In this document: piece by piece, positions 37,732 to 49,763 of the stretch
Position numbering within the stretch: the stretch's first letter is position 1
Layout of the letters: every line of letters starts with the position of its first letter
Assembly: GCF_003364205.1 (NCBI RefSeq)
Contig: NZ_NXLV01000007.1
Location: forward strand, 1-64,000
Source of the DNA: Helicobacter brantae
GTDB taxonomy: Bacteria > Campylobacterota > Campylobacteria > Campylobacterales > Helicobacteraceae
Reading direction: 5' to 3'
DNA: 64,000 bases
Program-made: the position numbers and the translations under genes
The notes under the pieces: generated by a model
Told to the model about the DNA's origin: nothing
Seen by the model: the letters and a program-made list of their open reading frames with translations, nothing else
The model's database searches: none

Positions 37732-38811
37732 ATGCAAAACACTATCCAAGAATTCCTCCCCAAACCACTCCCCTATCCTCTAGAGCTTGGCAATGAGATT
37801 TATACAAAGCTTATCAAGACTTCAAGAAAACTCAGCGAACTCAAAGGAGTGGCTAGAAGCATCCCAAATCAAAATATTCTCATCAATACCTTGATTTTGC
37901 AAGAAGCAAAAGACTCTTCAGAAATTGAGAATATCATCACAACGCACGATGAGCTTTTTCTCTCTCATTTTGATAATCAACACATTTCACAAGCCACAAA
38001 AGAGGTGCGTGATTATGCTAGGGCTTTGCAAAAAGGTTTTGAACTTATCAAACAAGATTGCTTGCTTAAAAAATCTCATATTCTCCAAATCCAAGAAATT
38101 TTGGAGCAAAATCAAGCAGGATTTAGAAAACAAGCAGGAACAAAACTAAAAAACCAAAAAGGAGAAATAGCATATATTCCACCACAAAACCCTCAAGACA
38201 TCATCAGACTAATGGATAATTTAGAGCAATATATCAATGATGATTCTCTCCAAGAGCTTGATCCACTCATCAAAATGACACTTATTCACTATCAATTTGA
38301 GAGTATTCACCCATTTTATGATGGGAATGGACGCACAGGAAGAATCCTTAATGTCCTTTATTTGGTTTATAAAGATTTGCTTGATTTGCCTATTCTTTAT
38401 TTGAGTAGCTATATTATTAAACATAAAACAAAATACTATGAACTTCTAAAACACATTCAGCAAAATGGGGATTTTCAAGAGTGGATAGCATATCTCCTTG
38501 AGGGGGTTTTGCAAACATCACAAAAAACGATTGAAACTATCGAATCTATCAAGGCACTAATGGATCAAGCCACACTTATTTTGCAAGAAAAAGATCCAAA
38601 TATTTACAGCAAAGATTTGATAGAAAATCTTTTCTTGCACCCCTATATCAAATCAGAGTCTCTAGTCAAAAATCTTGAAATCACACGCCAAACTGCCTCA
38701 AAATATCTCAAGATTTGTGAGAAACACAATATCTTGCATTGCAAAAAATTAGGACGAAATCATTTTTATATCAATACTCAGCTTTTTGAGATTTTGCAAA
38801 AAAGTTTTTAG
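37732..38811 (+). CDS. Fic domain AMP-transferase with N-terminal inhibitory helix and C-terminal wHTH
   Basis: A 359-aa protein. The Fic motif HPFYDGNGRTGR is complete (His193), so the catalytic core for nucleotide transfer to a target hydroxyl is intact. The inhibitory motif S-x-x-x-E-N is at Ser62-Glu66-Asn67 (SSEIEN), which makes this a class II Fic that restrains itself. The C-terminus (about 305-350) is a winged helix: SLVKNLEITRQTASKYLK and KLGRNHFYIN. The DNA-binding end and the twin dyads upstream suggest it controls its own gene. No separate antitoxin gene is present. The target protein is unknown. Confidence 0.88.
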   Translation: MQNTIQEFLPKPLPYPLELGNEIYTKLIKTSRKLSELKGVARSIPNQNILINTLILQEAKDSSEIENIITTHDELFLSHFDNQHISQATKEVRDYARALQKGFELIKQDCLLKKSHILQIQEILEQNQAGFRKQAGTKLKNQKGEIAYIPPQNPQDIIRLMDNLEQYINDDSLQELDPLIKMTLIHYQFESIHPFYDGNGRTGRILNVLYLVYKDLLDLPILYLSSYIIKHKTKYYELLKHIQQNGDFQEWIAYLLEGVLQTSQKTIETIESIKALMDQATLILQEKDPNIYSKDLIENLFLHPYIKSESLVKNLEITRQTASKYLKICEKHNILHCKKLGRNHFYINTQLFEILQKSF

Positions 38812-38855
38812 AAGAAATCCCCCAATTCCCTACCACTAGAGGATTCCCCCCATTT

Positions 38856-41800
38856 TTAGAAGCTTAGAGTTTCCTTCTCTTCTTTGTGTTCGTGGATTAT
38901 ATCTCCTGCTTTGGGTTTATAGAATTTTCTCACCCAGTCATCTACGGGGGCTAGGATTCGATAAAACGCTGGGACGATAAGAAGACTTAGAATCATTGAG
39001 ATTAAAAGTCCTCCGATGACTGAAACCCCCATAGGAGCTTTCATCGCCGAGCCACTTCCTGTGGCGATAGCTAGAGGAATCATTCCAAACACCATTGCAA
39101 TAGTTGTCATTAGAATCGGACGCAATCGCAACTCTCCTGCAGTCTCTAGTGCCTTCTCAATCGCCATTCCCTCCTCACGCTTCTCATTTGCCACATCAAT
39201 CAAAAGCGTTGCATTCTTTCCTACAAGTCCCATGAGTAGCATAAGCCCCATAAAGGAGAACATACTTAGAGGTTGTCCTGCGATGAAAAGTGCGATGAAC
39301 GCCCCTGCAAAGCTCAAAGGCAATGTAATCATAATGATAATGGGTTGCACCAAAGATTCATAAAGGGCCGCAAGGATAAGATAGATAAGCACAAATGCTG
39401 TCATAATCGCCACACCAAAGGCTTCAGCAGTTTCTTGCATTCTCTCACTCTCTCCTTGAGACTTAAAGCCTGTCCCCTCTACCATCCACTCATTTGAATG
39501 CTCACTTGTAGCTTTCATCATCACATCAAGTGTCAGCCCACTACCAGGTCTTGGAGTGGCATAAACGGTGATATTTTTCTGTCTATCCATACGAGAAATG
39601 CTTGAAGGAGATGAAGTCTCAACCACTTCTACCAAACCATCTAAGAACATCAAATCTCCATTGGAGTTTTTGATTTGAATCTTTTTGAGATCATCTGCAC
39701 TCACTCTTTGATTATCAGGCACTCTCACGGTAATATCATATTCTTTCCCACCCTCTTTATAATAAGCCACTGCGATCTCTCCTGAAAATGCTGAAGCAAT
39801 CGCATTCCCCAAATCTTGGGCATTGATACCATATTTGTTGATATAGGCTCGATTGACTTTGATTTTATACTCAGGTTGATCTCCTGTCCAGCTTGAGTGG
39901 ATTCCTTGCACATTTGGGTTTCTAGCCAAAAATGCCATCAGTTTATCTGCACTCTCTCTTACTTTGTCTTGCTCTACTCCCACGACATTGACTTGATAAG
40001 GAGAGTTATCCCCACCACCAAAATCACTCACCTCACTTGCACTGATAATCATTCCTTTTGCATAAGAACTTCCCTTCAATCTCTCCACTACTTCGTTCAT
40101 AATCTTAAACTGCCCCCGATTACGCTCTTTGATAGGTTTGAGTGAAGCATAGATTTTGGCTTTATACACAGCACCATTAGAGTATCCGATTTCAAGAGTA
40201 GTAAATTCCACATCAGGATCTTGACCTACCATTTCTTGGAGTGCCAAAGTTTTGATTTTCATCTCTTCAAGGCTGATTCCTGGATCTACGCTCATATAGA
40301 CATTAAACTTGCTTTTGTCTTCTTTGAGCATAAACTCAACTCCTGTTTTGCCTAGCAAAAATACAGAGCCTACAAAGATTCCAAAAGTGGCAACAATCAA
40401 AAGATATTTGAATCTCAAAACAAATTTTAAAATCTTGAGATAAAAGCTATCAAGCTTTCTGAAGAATGGTTCTGTGATATGGTAAAACTTCGAGTGTTTT
40501 GGATTAACCACAATCGCACTCACCATTGGGATTACCGTTACCACAACAATATAAGAAAGGGCGATTGCTAGAGCGATTGTGATACCAAAACTTTTGAAAA
40601 ATCTCCCCACAACTCCACTCATACTTCCCACAGGGATAAATACTGAAAGAAGCATTGCTGAGATTGCTACAAGTGCAAATCCAATCTCACTCACTCCCTC
40701 ATAAGCTGCCTCACGCTTACCCATTCCATGCTCTAGCTTTTTGTGGATATTTTCAATGACAACAATCGCATCATCGATGATGATACCAATTGCCAAAGTA
40801 ACAGCTACAAGGGTAATCATATTGAGCGTAAATCCTGCAAAATGCACCAAGGCAAAAGTCCCTAGAACAGATACAGGGATAGAGATAGCTGAAACAAGCG
40901 TAATTGTCGCACTTCTTAGGAATAAGAAAACAATCATTACTGCCAAAAATGCACCCAAAACAAGGTCAAACTTCACATCTGCAATTGAATCCTTGATATA
41001 TTCTGTGGAGTCATTAACGATATTGATCTCATAGCGATTATCCATCTCTTTGATTTTTGGCAAAAGCTTTTTGACACCATCAGCGATTTCAATATCATTT
41101 TTCCCTGCAATCTTTTGGATATCCAAAATCACACCCTGAGTTTTATTGAAAGTCGCAAAAGTGGTATCTTCAGACAATCCATCTTTGATTAGGGCAATAT
41201 CTTTGAGTTTTACTCCATCAGCCACACGAATATCGCCAATATCCTCAACGCTTTGGCTATTGGAATCAGTGATGATTGACCACTCATTGGTTTTATCTAC
41301 GATTTTTCCTCCATCAACCTCGACATTTCCATTTTTGAGGGCATTTGAGATTGTCCCATAAGTCAAGCCATATTTATTGACTAAAGTGGGATCAGGTAAG
41401 ACTTTGATTTCTCTCTCTCTATAACCTTTAAGATCCACAAGCCCCACACCTGAAACTCGCTGAAACACAGGCTTTACTCTATCATTGACATATTTCATCA
41501 ATTCTGTTTCAGGCACTTTATCACTGCTGACAAAGAGTGTAACAATAGGCGATCCACTTGTATCAGCCTTTTCTACCACAGGGGATTCCACTCCACTATC
41601 TAGCTGGATAGAGGACACTTTATCCCTCACATCATTAACGGCTTCATCAATGGGTTTTTCAAGCTTAAACTTCACAACTACAACACTTGCATTTCTCACA
41701 CTTGTAGAAGTAACTTGATCTACCCCATCAATCCCCATAACAGCCTCTTCGATTTTATCAGTTACCTTTGTTTCAATCGTTTCAGGACTTGCACCCACAT

Positions 41801-41945
41801 AAGTAGTGGAGATTCGCACGATAGGGAAATCCACATCAGGGAAGAGTGAAACAGGCATTTTTTTGAGTGATAAAAATCCAAAAAAGATGAGTGCCAAAGC
41901 AAACATCAATGTCGTAATCGGACGACTAATGGCAAACTTATACAT
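38856..41945 (-). CDS. hefC: RND efflux inner-membrane transporter (HefC / CmeF-like)
   Basis: Proton-driven multidrug exporter of the AcrB family, 1029 aa with 12 membrane helices and two large periplasmic loops. The start MYKFAISRPITTLMFALALI is typical. Helix 4 has the proton-relay Asp pair in AIGIIIDDAIVVIENI. The second half has LMGLVGKNATLLIDVANEKREEGM. The ATG overlaps the hefB stop (TAATG), so the two are coupled. It ends convergent with fic. Gene order and size match H. pylori HP0605-HP0607. Confidence 0.95.
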   Translation of the reverse strand: MYKFAISRPITTLMFALALIFFGFLSLKKMPVSLFPDVDFPIVRISTTYVGASPETIETKVTDKIEEAVMGIDGVDQVTSTSVRNASVVVVKFKLEKPIDEAVNDVRDKVSSIQLDSGVESPVVEKADTSGSPIVTLFVSSDKVPETELMKYVNDRVKPVFQRVSGVGLVDLKGYREREIKVLPDPTLVNKYGLTYGTISNALKNGNVEVDGGKIVDKTNEWSIITDSNSQSVEDIGDIRVADGVKLKDIALIKDGLSEDTTFATFNKTQGVILDIQKIAGKNDIEIADGVKKLLPKIKEMDNRYEINIVNDSTEYIKDSIADVKFDLVLGAFLAVMIVFLFLRSATITLVSAISIPVSVLGTFALVHFAGFTLNMITLVAVTLAIGIIIDDAIVVIENIHKKLEHGMGKREAAYEGVSEIGFALVAISAMLLSVFIPVGSMSGVVGRFFKSFGITIALAIALSYIVVVTVIPMVSAIVVNPKHSKFYHITEPFFRKLDSFYLKILKFVLRFKYLLIVATFGIFVGSVFLLGKTGVEFMLKEDKSKFNVYMSVDPGISLEEMKIKTLALQEMVGQDPDVEFTTLEIGYSNGAVYKAKIYASLKPIKERNRGQFKIMNEVVERLKGSSYAKGMIISASEVSDFGGGDNSPYQVNVVGVEQDKVRESADKLMAFLARNPNVQGIHSSWTGDQPEYKIKVNRAYINKYGINAQDLGNAIASAFSGEIAVAYYKEGGKEYDITVRVPDNQRVSADDLKKIQIKNSNGDLMFLDGLVEVVETSSPSSISRMDRQKNITVYATPRPGSGLTLDVMMKATSEHSNEWMVEGTGFKSQGESERMQETAEAFGVAIMTAFVLIYLILAALYESLVQPIIIMITLPLSFAGAFIALFIAGQPLSMFSFMGLMLLMGLVGKNATLLIDVANEKREEGMAIEKALETAGELRLRPILMTTIAMVFGMIPLAIATGSGSAMKAPMGVSVIGGLLISMILSLLIVPAFYRILAPVDDWVRKFYKPKAGDIIHEHKEEKETLSF

Positions 41946-42679
41946 TATTTTGTCCTTATATATCCATCACCAAAAGTTCCGGGGATTAGCCCCTCTACAA
42001 TCGCCTCTGCCTTGACTTTTCTAGTCTTATCATCTGCTGTGGGATAAACCTTGCTAAGCTTTACAACTCTTTTCTTATCATCTCCCAAAGAAAACTCAAA
42101 CTCATCTCCCTCTTTCACACTCCCTGCATATTTCACATCAAATTCCAAGATGATTTTTGTCTCTTTACTAATAAGTCGGAAAAGAATTGTATTGTTGGCT
42201 GACACACCATCTCCAAGCTCCACTTCTTTGCTTGCAATAATTCCATCAAAAGGAGCTTTAAGAATGGTTTTGTTGAGAAGCTCTTGTTGATATTCGACAT
42301 TATGCTGAGATTGTAAATAACTGCTTTGAAGATTTTTATAATCAAAATAATACTTATCTAGCGTATTGCGATCAACGGCATTTTTGGTTTGCTTATATCT
42401 TTGATATTGCTTTTGGGCAAAGAGATATTGCTGTTGGATAGCTTGAGATTGAGCTTGTTGCATTTTGACATTGGCAACTTTATCTTTATTGGCAAGTTGC
42501 AAGAGTTGATTTCCTTTCTTAACCACACTTCCTACATTCACATTGATTTCTGCAATCGTTCCACTACTATCAAGAGTAAGATTGGCATCTTGAGTTGGAA
42601 CCACATTGAAAATCGCATAAACATTTTGTGCTTGGAGCAACCCCAAACCTAAAGCAATATATAAAAGAATCTTTTTCAT
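41945..42679 (-). CDS. hefB: RND efflux periplasmic adaptor (HefB / CmeE-like)
   Basis: Membrane-fusion protein linking HefC to the outer-membrane channel. It is 244 aa, short for the family. The signal peptide ends near VYA (residue 22). A lipoyl half (INVNVGSVVKKGNQLLQLAN) is followed by a coiled-coil hairpin rich in Gln and Tyr (about 70-140), the second lipoyl half (LKAPFDGIIASKEVELGDGV) and a beta-barrel part. The membrane-proximal domain is reduced. It starts 12 bases after hefA. Confidence 0.93.
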   Translation of the reverse strand: MKKILLYIALGLGLLQAQNVYAIFNVVPTQDANLTLDSSGTIAEINVNVGSVVKKGNQLLQLANKDKVANVKMQQAQSQAIQQQYLFAQKQYQRYKQTKNAVDRNTLDKYYFDYKNLQSSYLQSQHNVEYQQELLNKTILKAPFDGIIASKEVELGDGVSANNTILFRLISKETKIILEFDVKYAGSVKEGDEFEFSLGDDKKRVVKLSKVYPTADDKTRKVKAEAIVEGLIPGTFGDGYIRTK

Positions 42680-42691
42680 CTCTTCTCTCCT

Positions 42692-43975
42692 CTACTTAAT
42701 ATAGTTTTGCAATTCTTGTCCGCTATAAAATACAAAATTTGCCTTTTGCATTTCATAGTTGTTTAAGCTCTCCACATAAGTGGCTTCTGCTGTAAATTTC
42801 TGACTTAAAGCATTGAGATAATCCACATAAGTTACAAGCTGGGCATCATATTGTTTGCTGACATTCTCAAATGCAATCATTGCTGATTTCAATCCTGCTT
42901 CAGCAGATTTAATCTTAGCTTTGGCTATCTGAAGAGATTTGTAATAAAGTCTAATATCTCTTTTTTGCTCCTCTTTTTTGTAAGCCACATTTTTTGTCGC
43001 TTGTAGATAGCTTAGCCCCAATGCCTCTTTTTGCATATATCGCGACATTGAATCAAATTGCATACTGATTTGAATCCCCACAGTGTTTGAAAACTTATCA
43101 TTTGTCAATGAAGAGATTCCATCAGGATTGTAGTTGAAATTATCATAAAGCGAGATTGTAGGAGCATAAGTAATCTGTCGCTTTTGATAATCAAGACTTT
43201 GAGCTTGTTCTGAGAGTGCCACAATGTCTGAACGCACACTTAGATTTTTGAGCTTAGGATCGGCTAATCCCACACGATGCATATTTGTAACCTCTTGGCT
43301 AGAGAGCAAAGAGAGATTGAGGCGATTTTGCTCCAAATCAAGCTCTGATTGTGCGATTTGATACTCTGTAAGTGAAGCCTCAGCTTTGAGTGCTTCTACA
43401 TCGTTAATTGTGCTAAGTCCAGAGTTATAGAGCTTTTGTAATCGCTTAACATTAGAATCAAGCAATTTCTTTTTTTGCTTGAGTGAAGTGAGATTGGAGT
43501 AGTTTGTAAAATACGCATAATACTCTTGAACGATTTGCAGATACAAACTCTCAAGAGTGTATTTTTTCTCAGCAATACTTGCACGGATTTCAGCAGACTT
43601 TTGCTTGACTTTATTGACAGAGCTAAAGCCTGTGTAGAGATCATAGTTTAAGCCTATGCTCACACTTTGATCTCCGATATAGTCTGTCTTGCTTGAGCTA
43701 GGATTGGTTTGATAGCCATAGTTATAGCTTGCAGTGATATTTGGGCCAAACTCCAAATACGCTGACATTTTTTCAGCCTCACTTTTGGCTATCCCATCAT
43801 TTTTGGCTAGGACTTGATAGTTGTTTTTTGCACTATCAATCAAATCTCTTAATCCAATAGAGCCATCTTTTTCTTTTGGCAAAAGATTATCAATACTAAA
43901 CTTTGGAGCTCCAAAAGCCTCACCCAAAAAACCTAGACAAAGCAAACATACTGAAAATATATACCTCTTTTTCAT
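42692..43975 (-). CDS. hefA: Outer-membrane efflux channel, TolC family (HefA / CmeD-like)
   Basis: A 427-aa outer-membrane factor. The signal peptide ends AFG-A near residue 22. Two TolC-type helical repeats follow, each with a long periplasmic helix and short beta strands (NITASYNYGYQT; PTISLYDNFNYNP). AAGGAAAGGG precedes the ATG. It is the first gene of the hefABC operon. A dyad operator and a TATACT box lie directly upstream. Confidence 0.95.
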   Translation of the reverse strand: MKKRYIFSVCLLCLGFLGEAFGAPKFSIDNLLPKEKDGSIGLRDLIDSAKNNYQVLAKNDGIAKSEAEKMSAYLEFGPNITASYNYGYQTNPSSSKTDYIGDQSVSIGLNYDLYTGFSSVNKVKQKSAEIRASIAEKKYTLESLYLQIVQEYYAYFTNYSNLTSLKQKKKLLDSNVKRLQKLYNSGLSTINDVEALKAEASLTEYQIAQSELDLEQNRLNLSLLSSQEVTNMHRVGLADPKLKNLSVRSDIVALSEQAQSLDYQKRQITYAPTISLYDNFNYNPDGISSLTNDKFSNTVGIQISMQFDSMSRYMQKEALGLSYLQATKNVAYKKEEQKRDIRLYYKSLQIAKAKIKSAEAGLKSAMIAFENVSKQYDAQLVTYVDYLNALSQKFTAEATYVESLNNYEMQKANFVFYSGQELQNYIK

Positions 43976-43994
43976 TCCCTTTCCTTAAAATTTG

Positions 43995-44018
43995 GTGTTA
44001 ATTTGAGTAATTTAACAC
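43995..44018. promoter_or_regulatory. Dyad operator at the hefABC transcription start
   Basis: Arms GTGTTAA (43995-44001) and TTAACAC (44012-44018) are perfect, with a 10-base spacer that itself has partial symmetry. It lies just downstream of the TATACT box (44029-44034, minus), at about +4 to +27, a repressor position. It does not resemble the CmeR site of Campylobacter. Confidence 0.55.
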
Positions 44019-44028
44019 GATTTTGTAA

Positions 44029-44034
44029 AGTATA
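44029..44034 (-). promoter_or_regulatory. -10 box of hefABC
   Basis: TATACT on the minus strand, seven bases past the ppa stop and 53 bases before the hefA ATG. Confidence 0.4.
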
Positions 44035-44040
44035 TATAAA

Positions 44041-44559
44041 TTACTTATAGCTCTCAATCGCTTTTTGCAAAATTGCTTGAGCTTCTTCTTTGCCTTTGTA
44101 ATCCTTCACCTTTACCCACTTATTTGGCTCTAGCATTTTGTAGGTTTCAAAGAAATTTTTGATCCTATCCAAAGTGATTTTAGGCAAATCTTGCAAAGAT
44201 TTAATATCGTCATATCTTGGATCAATTTTACTTACAGGCACAGCCAAAAGCTTCTCATCAATCCCACTCTCATCTTCCATAAGCAATACTCCAATAAGAC
44301 GACATTTAATCACACTTCCTGCTTGAAGAGGGTATTCATTGAGCACAAGCACATCAGCAGGATCGCCATCATCACTCAAAGTATTGGGGACAAAGCCATA
44401 GTTTGCAGGATAAAACATTGCACTATACATCACACGATCCACTACAACTGCTCCACTTTCTTTATCAAGCTCATACTTGATATTTGAGCCATAAGGGATT
44501 TCAACTACAACATTGATTTTTTCAGGATTCTCTCCTACGGGGATTTTTGCTAAATTCAT
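44041..44559 (-). CDS. ppa: Inorganic pyrophosphatase (family I)
   Basis: Hydrolyses pyrophosphate to drive biosynthesis. It is 172 aa with EIPYGSNIKYELDKESG, the signature DGDPADVLVL with metal-binding Asp residues, and later DPRYDDI. AGGAAAG lies before the ATG. It is single-gene, with its own promoter containing a run of 12 G between the -35 and -10 boxes. adk ends 99 bases upstream in the same direction, so read-through may also feed it. Confidence 0.98.
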   Translation of the reverse strand: MNLAKIPVGENPEKINVVVEIPYGSNIKYELDKESGAVVVDRVMYSAMFYPANYGFVPNTLSDDGDPADVLVLNEYPLQAGSVIKCRLIGVLLMEDESGIDEKLLAVPVSKIDPRYDDIKSLQDLPKITLDRIKNFFETYKMLEPNKWVKVKDYKGKEEAQAILQKAIESYK

Positions 44560-44598
44560 TTTCTTTCCTTTTTTTGATTTTTGACTTTTAAGTCTATG

Positions 44599-44632
44599 AT
44601 TATACCCCCCCCCCCCTTAAAGCATTTGTCAA
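44599..44632 (-). promoter_or_regulatory. ppa promoter with a 12-G spacer tract
   Basis: On the minus strand TTGACA (44627-44632) is followed by ten mixed bases, then 12 G (44605-44616), then TATAAT (44599-44604). The spacer is 22 bp; seven G would give the ideal 17. Slippage in the tract would change promoter strength. Confidence 0.75.
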
Positions 44633-44658
44633 GGGGTAAAAATCATTTTTATAGAATC

Positions 44659-45231
44659 TTATATCTTTGACTTGATATGTTTTTCTATATCAGCGACGAT
44701 TTCTTCGATAGTTCGCTCACCATTGATTTTAATAAGCAAATTTCTTTCCACATAGAAATTTTGGATTTGTGGAAGTGGAGTGAGATACACTTTCATTCTG
44801 TTTTTGAAAACTTCCACATTATCATCATCTCCTCTAGCTCTTCCTAGCACTCTCTCACACGCAACTTCTTCACTTACAACCACTTCAATCACACTAGCGA
44901 TTGCCACATCACTTCTAGTCTGAAGCACTTTATCCAAAGCCTCCATTTGCTCTACACTTCTAGGATACCCATCAATTAAGACATTTTCTCTTGGAGCTTT
45001 CTCAATCGCTCCTACAATCGTCTCAACCACGATATCAAGTGGGACAAGATTACCCTTGCTTACAAAACTATCAATGAGCTTCCCTCTCTCGCTTCCACTT
45101 GCCACTTCTGCACGCAATAAATCTCCTGTGGAGTAATGCACCATACTCTCAGGATTGTTTTGTGCGATGATTTGAGCATCTGTGGTTTTCCCACTTCCTG
45201 GTGCTCCGATGATCAAAAATAACTTCTTCAT
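44659..45231 (-). CDS. adk: Adenylate kinase
   Basis: Interconverts ATP + AMP and 2 ADP. It is 190 aa, the short form without the large lid. The P-loop is [14 protein letters not shown]. The AMP-site segments are [11 protein letters not shown] and [11 protein letters not shown], and the short lid is [11 protein letters not shown]. The ATG is one base after the aspS stop, with AAAGGAG inside aspS, so the two are coupled. Confidence 0.97.
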   Translation of the reverse strand: MKKLFLIIGAPGSGKTTDAQIIAQNNPESMVHYSTGDLLRAEVASGSERGKLIDSFVSKGNLVPLDIVVETIVGAIEKAPRENVLIDGYPRSVEQMEALDKVLQTRSDVAIASVIEVVVSEEVACERVLGRARGDDDNVEVFKNRMKVYLTPLPQIQNFYVERNLLIKINGERTIEEIVADIEKHIKSKI

Positions 45232-45232
45232 T

Positions 45233-46981
45233 TTATTCTCCTTTCTTTTCTCTAAGTCTAATATGCAATTCTCTCAATTGCTCCAAACTCACTTCACTTG
45301 GAGCGTCTGTGAGAGGACAGGTGGCTTTTTGGGTTTTGGGGAATGCAATCACATCACGGATACTATTTGCACCACTAAGCAACATTATGATTCTATCAAA
45401 CCCAAAGGCGATTCCTCCATGAGGTGGAGCTCCAAAGCTCAATGCCTCAAGCAAGAAACCAAACTTCTCATTTGCCTCTTCTTTGCTAATCCCTAGCAAG
45501 TCAAAGACTTTAGCTTGGATATCACTTTTGTGAATCCTGATACTTCCTCCTCCTAGCTCCACGCCATTTAGCACCATATCATAAGCCACAGATTCAATCT
45601 CTTCTACATCTTCTTTATCCATATCTTTTGGCATAGTAAAAGGGTGGTGGAGTGCTTTTACTCTACCCTCATCTCTCTCAAACATTGGGAAATCCACAAC
45701 CCATAGGAATTTGAGTGCGTTTGGATCAATCATACCCATATCATTGGCGATTTTTAATCTCAATCGCCCCATATAATCCCATACCACCTTCTTCTCCCCT
45801 GCTCCAAAGAAGACAATATCCCCTACTTCAAGTCCTAGTCGCTCAGAGAGTTTTTGATAACTTGCCTCACTCATAAACTTATACAAAGGCCCTTTAACCT
45901 CATCTTCTTTGATTTGGATATAAGCTAGTCCCTTTGCTCCAAACTTTCGCACAAACTCTTCAGCCTCACCCAAAGTCTTGCGAGAGAAGAAACTATCTCC
46001 TCCTTTGACTTTGAGGGCTTTGAAGCGATTGTTTTTGCTATCTTTTGCAATTTTGGCAAACATTTCATTATTGGAATCCACAAAGCAATCTGCCACCTCA
46101 ACCAAAGGCATTTCAAACCTCAAATCAGGCTTATCACTTCCATAGCTCTCCATTGCTTCAGAGTAAGGCATTCTCATAAAAGGAGTTTGCACACTCTTGC
46201 CACAAGAGTTGAAAATATCAGAGATGATTTTCTCTCCGATTCCCATCACATCTTCTTGATTGCAAAAACTCATCTCCACATCAATTTGAGTAAATTCAGG
46301 CTGACGATCTGCTCTCAAATCCTCATCTCTAAAACATTTTGCGATTTGAAAATAACGATCAAACCCACTCATCATCAAAAGTTGTTTGAAAATCTGAGGG
46401 CTTTGAGGGAGAGCAAAAAACTCTCCTTGATGCACCCTACTTGGCACTAGATAATCTCTTGCACCCTCAGGAGTGGCTTTGGTGAGGATTGGAGTTTCCA
46501 CTTCCAAAAACCCAAGATTATGCAATGTATTTCTCACTACCACACTTGCCTTACTTCTAAGTGCAAAGGTTTGATAAGCCTTAGGAGAACGCAAATCCAA
46601 ATAGCGATATTTTAGCCTTAAATCCTCTCCCACACTCTCATCACCTATGGCAATAGGAGGAGTAGCAGATTTATTCTCAATCACCAAAGAGCTTAACACC
46701 ACTTCGATTTTCCCTGTGGCAAGTTTGGGATTTTCTAGCCCCTCTCCTCTAGCTCTCACTTTTCCTTTGATATGCAATACAAACTCATCTCTCACACTTG
46801 AAGCAAGTGAGTGAGCTTCACTGCTAGGATCACAAACTAGCTGGATTAAGCCACTTTTATCCCTTAAATCAATAAACACCACACCGCCGTGATCTCGGTA
46901 GGTATTACACCATCCACAAAGCTCAACTTCCTCTCCGATATGAGACTCATTAAGCTCTGCACACAAATGACTTCTTAACAT
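45233..46981 (-). CDS. aspS: Aspartate--tRNA ligase
   Basis: A 582-aa bacterial-type class IIb synthetase: N-terminal OB fold with [23 protein letters not shown], motif 2 [23 protein letters not shown] region, GAD insertion domain, and motif 3 [13 protein letters not shown]. In H. pylori and relatives AspRS is non-discriminating and also charges tRNA-Asn, which GatCAB then amidates; I infer the same here. GGAG lies before the ATG. Confidence 0.97.
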   Translation of the reverse strand: MLRSHLCAELNESHIGEEVELCGWCNTYRDHGGVVFIDLRDKSGLIQLVCDPSSEAHSLASSVRDEFVLHIKGKVRARGEGLENPKLATGKIEVVLSSLVIENKSATPPIAIGDESVGEDLRLKYRYLDLRSPKAYQTFALRSKASVVVRNTLHNLGFLEVETPILTKATPEGARDYLVPSRVHQGEFFALPQSPQIFKQLLMMSGFDRYFQIAKCFRDEDLRADRQPEFTQIDVEMSFCNQEDVMGIGEKIISDIFNSCGKSVQTPFMRMPYSEAMESYGSDKPDLRFEMPLVEVADCFVDSNNEMFAKIAKDSKNNRFKALKVKGGDSFFSRKTLGEAEEFVRKFGAKGLAYIQIKEDEVKGPLYKFMSEASYQKLSERLGLEVGDIVFFGAGEKKVVWDYMGRLRLKIANDMGMIDPNALKFLWVVDFPMFERDEGRVKALHHPFTMPKDMDKEDVEEIESVAYDMVLNGVELGGGSIRIHKSDIQAKVFDLLGISKEEANEKFGFLLEALSFGAPPHGGIAFGFDRIIMLLSGANSIRDVIAFPKTQKATCPLTDAPSEVSLEQLRELHIRLREKKGE

Positions 46982-47018
46982 AGATTTCTCCGATTGTTTG
47001 AGTTTTACAAAACTTTTG

Positions 47019-47024
47019 ATTATA
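47019..47024 (-). promoter_or_regulatory. -10 box of aspS-adk
   Basis: A perfect TATAAT (TTGATATAATCAAA on the minus strand, itself palindromic), 37 bases before the aspS ATG. Confidence 0.5.
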
Positions 47025-47103
47025 TCAAATTCCCCCCAACCCCCTTTGAATTATTTTGCTTTTTTGGGTGCTTTTATGTTTTTCATTCTGTTATGATTTC
47101 TAA

Positions 47104-49740
<2,637 letters not shown>

Positions 49741-49763
49741 ATTTTAATCTTAGGAGTAATTGT

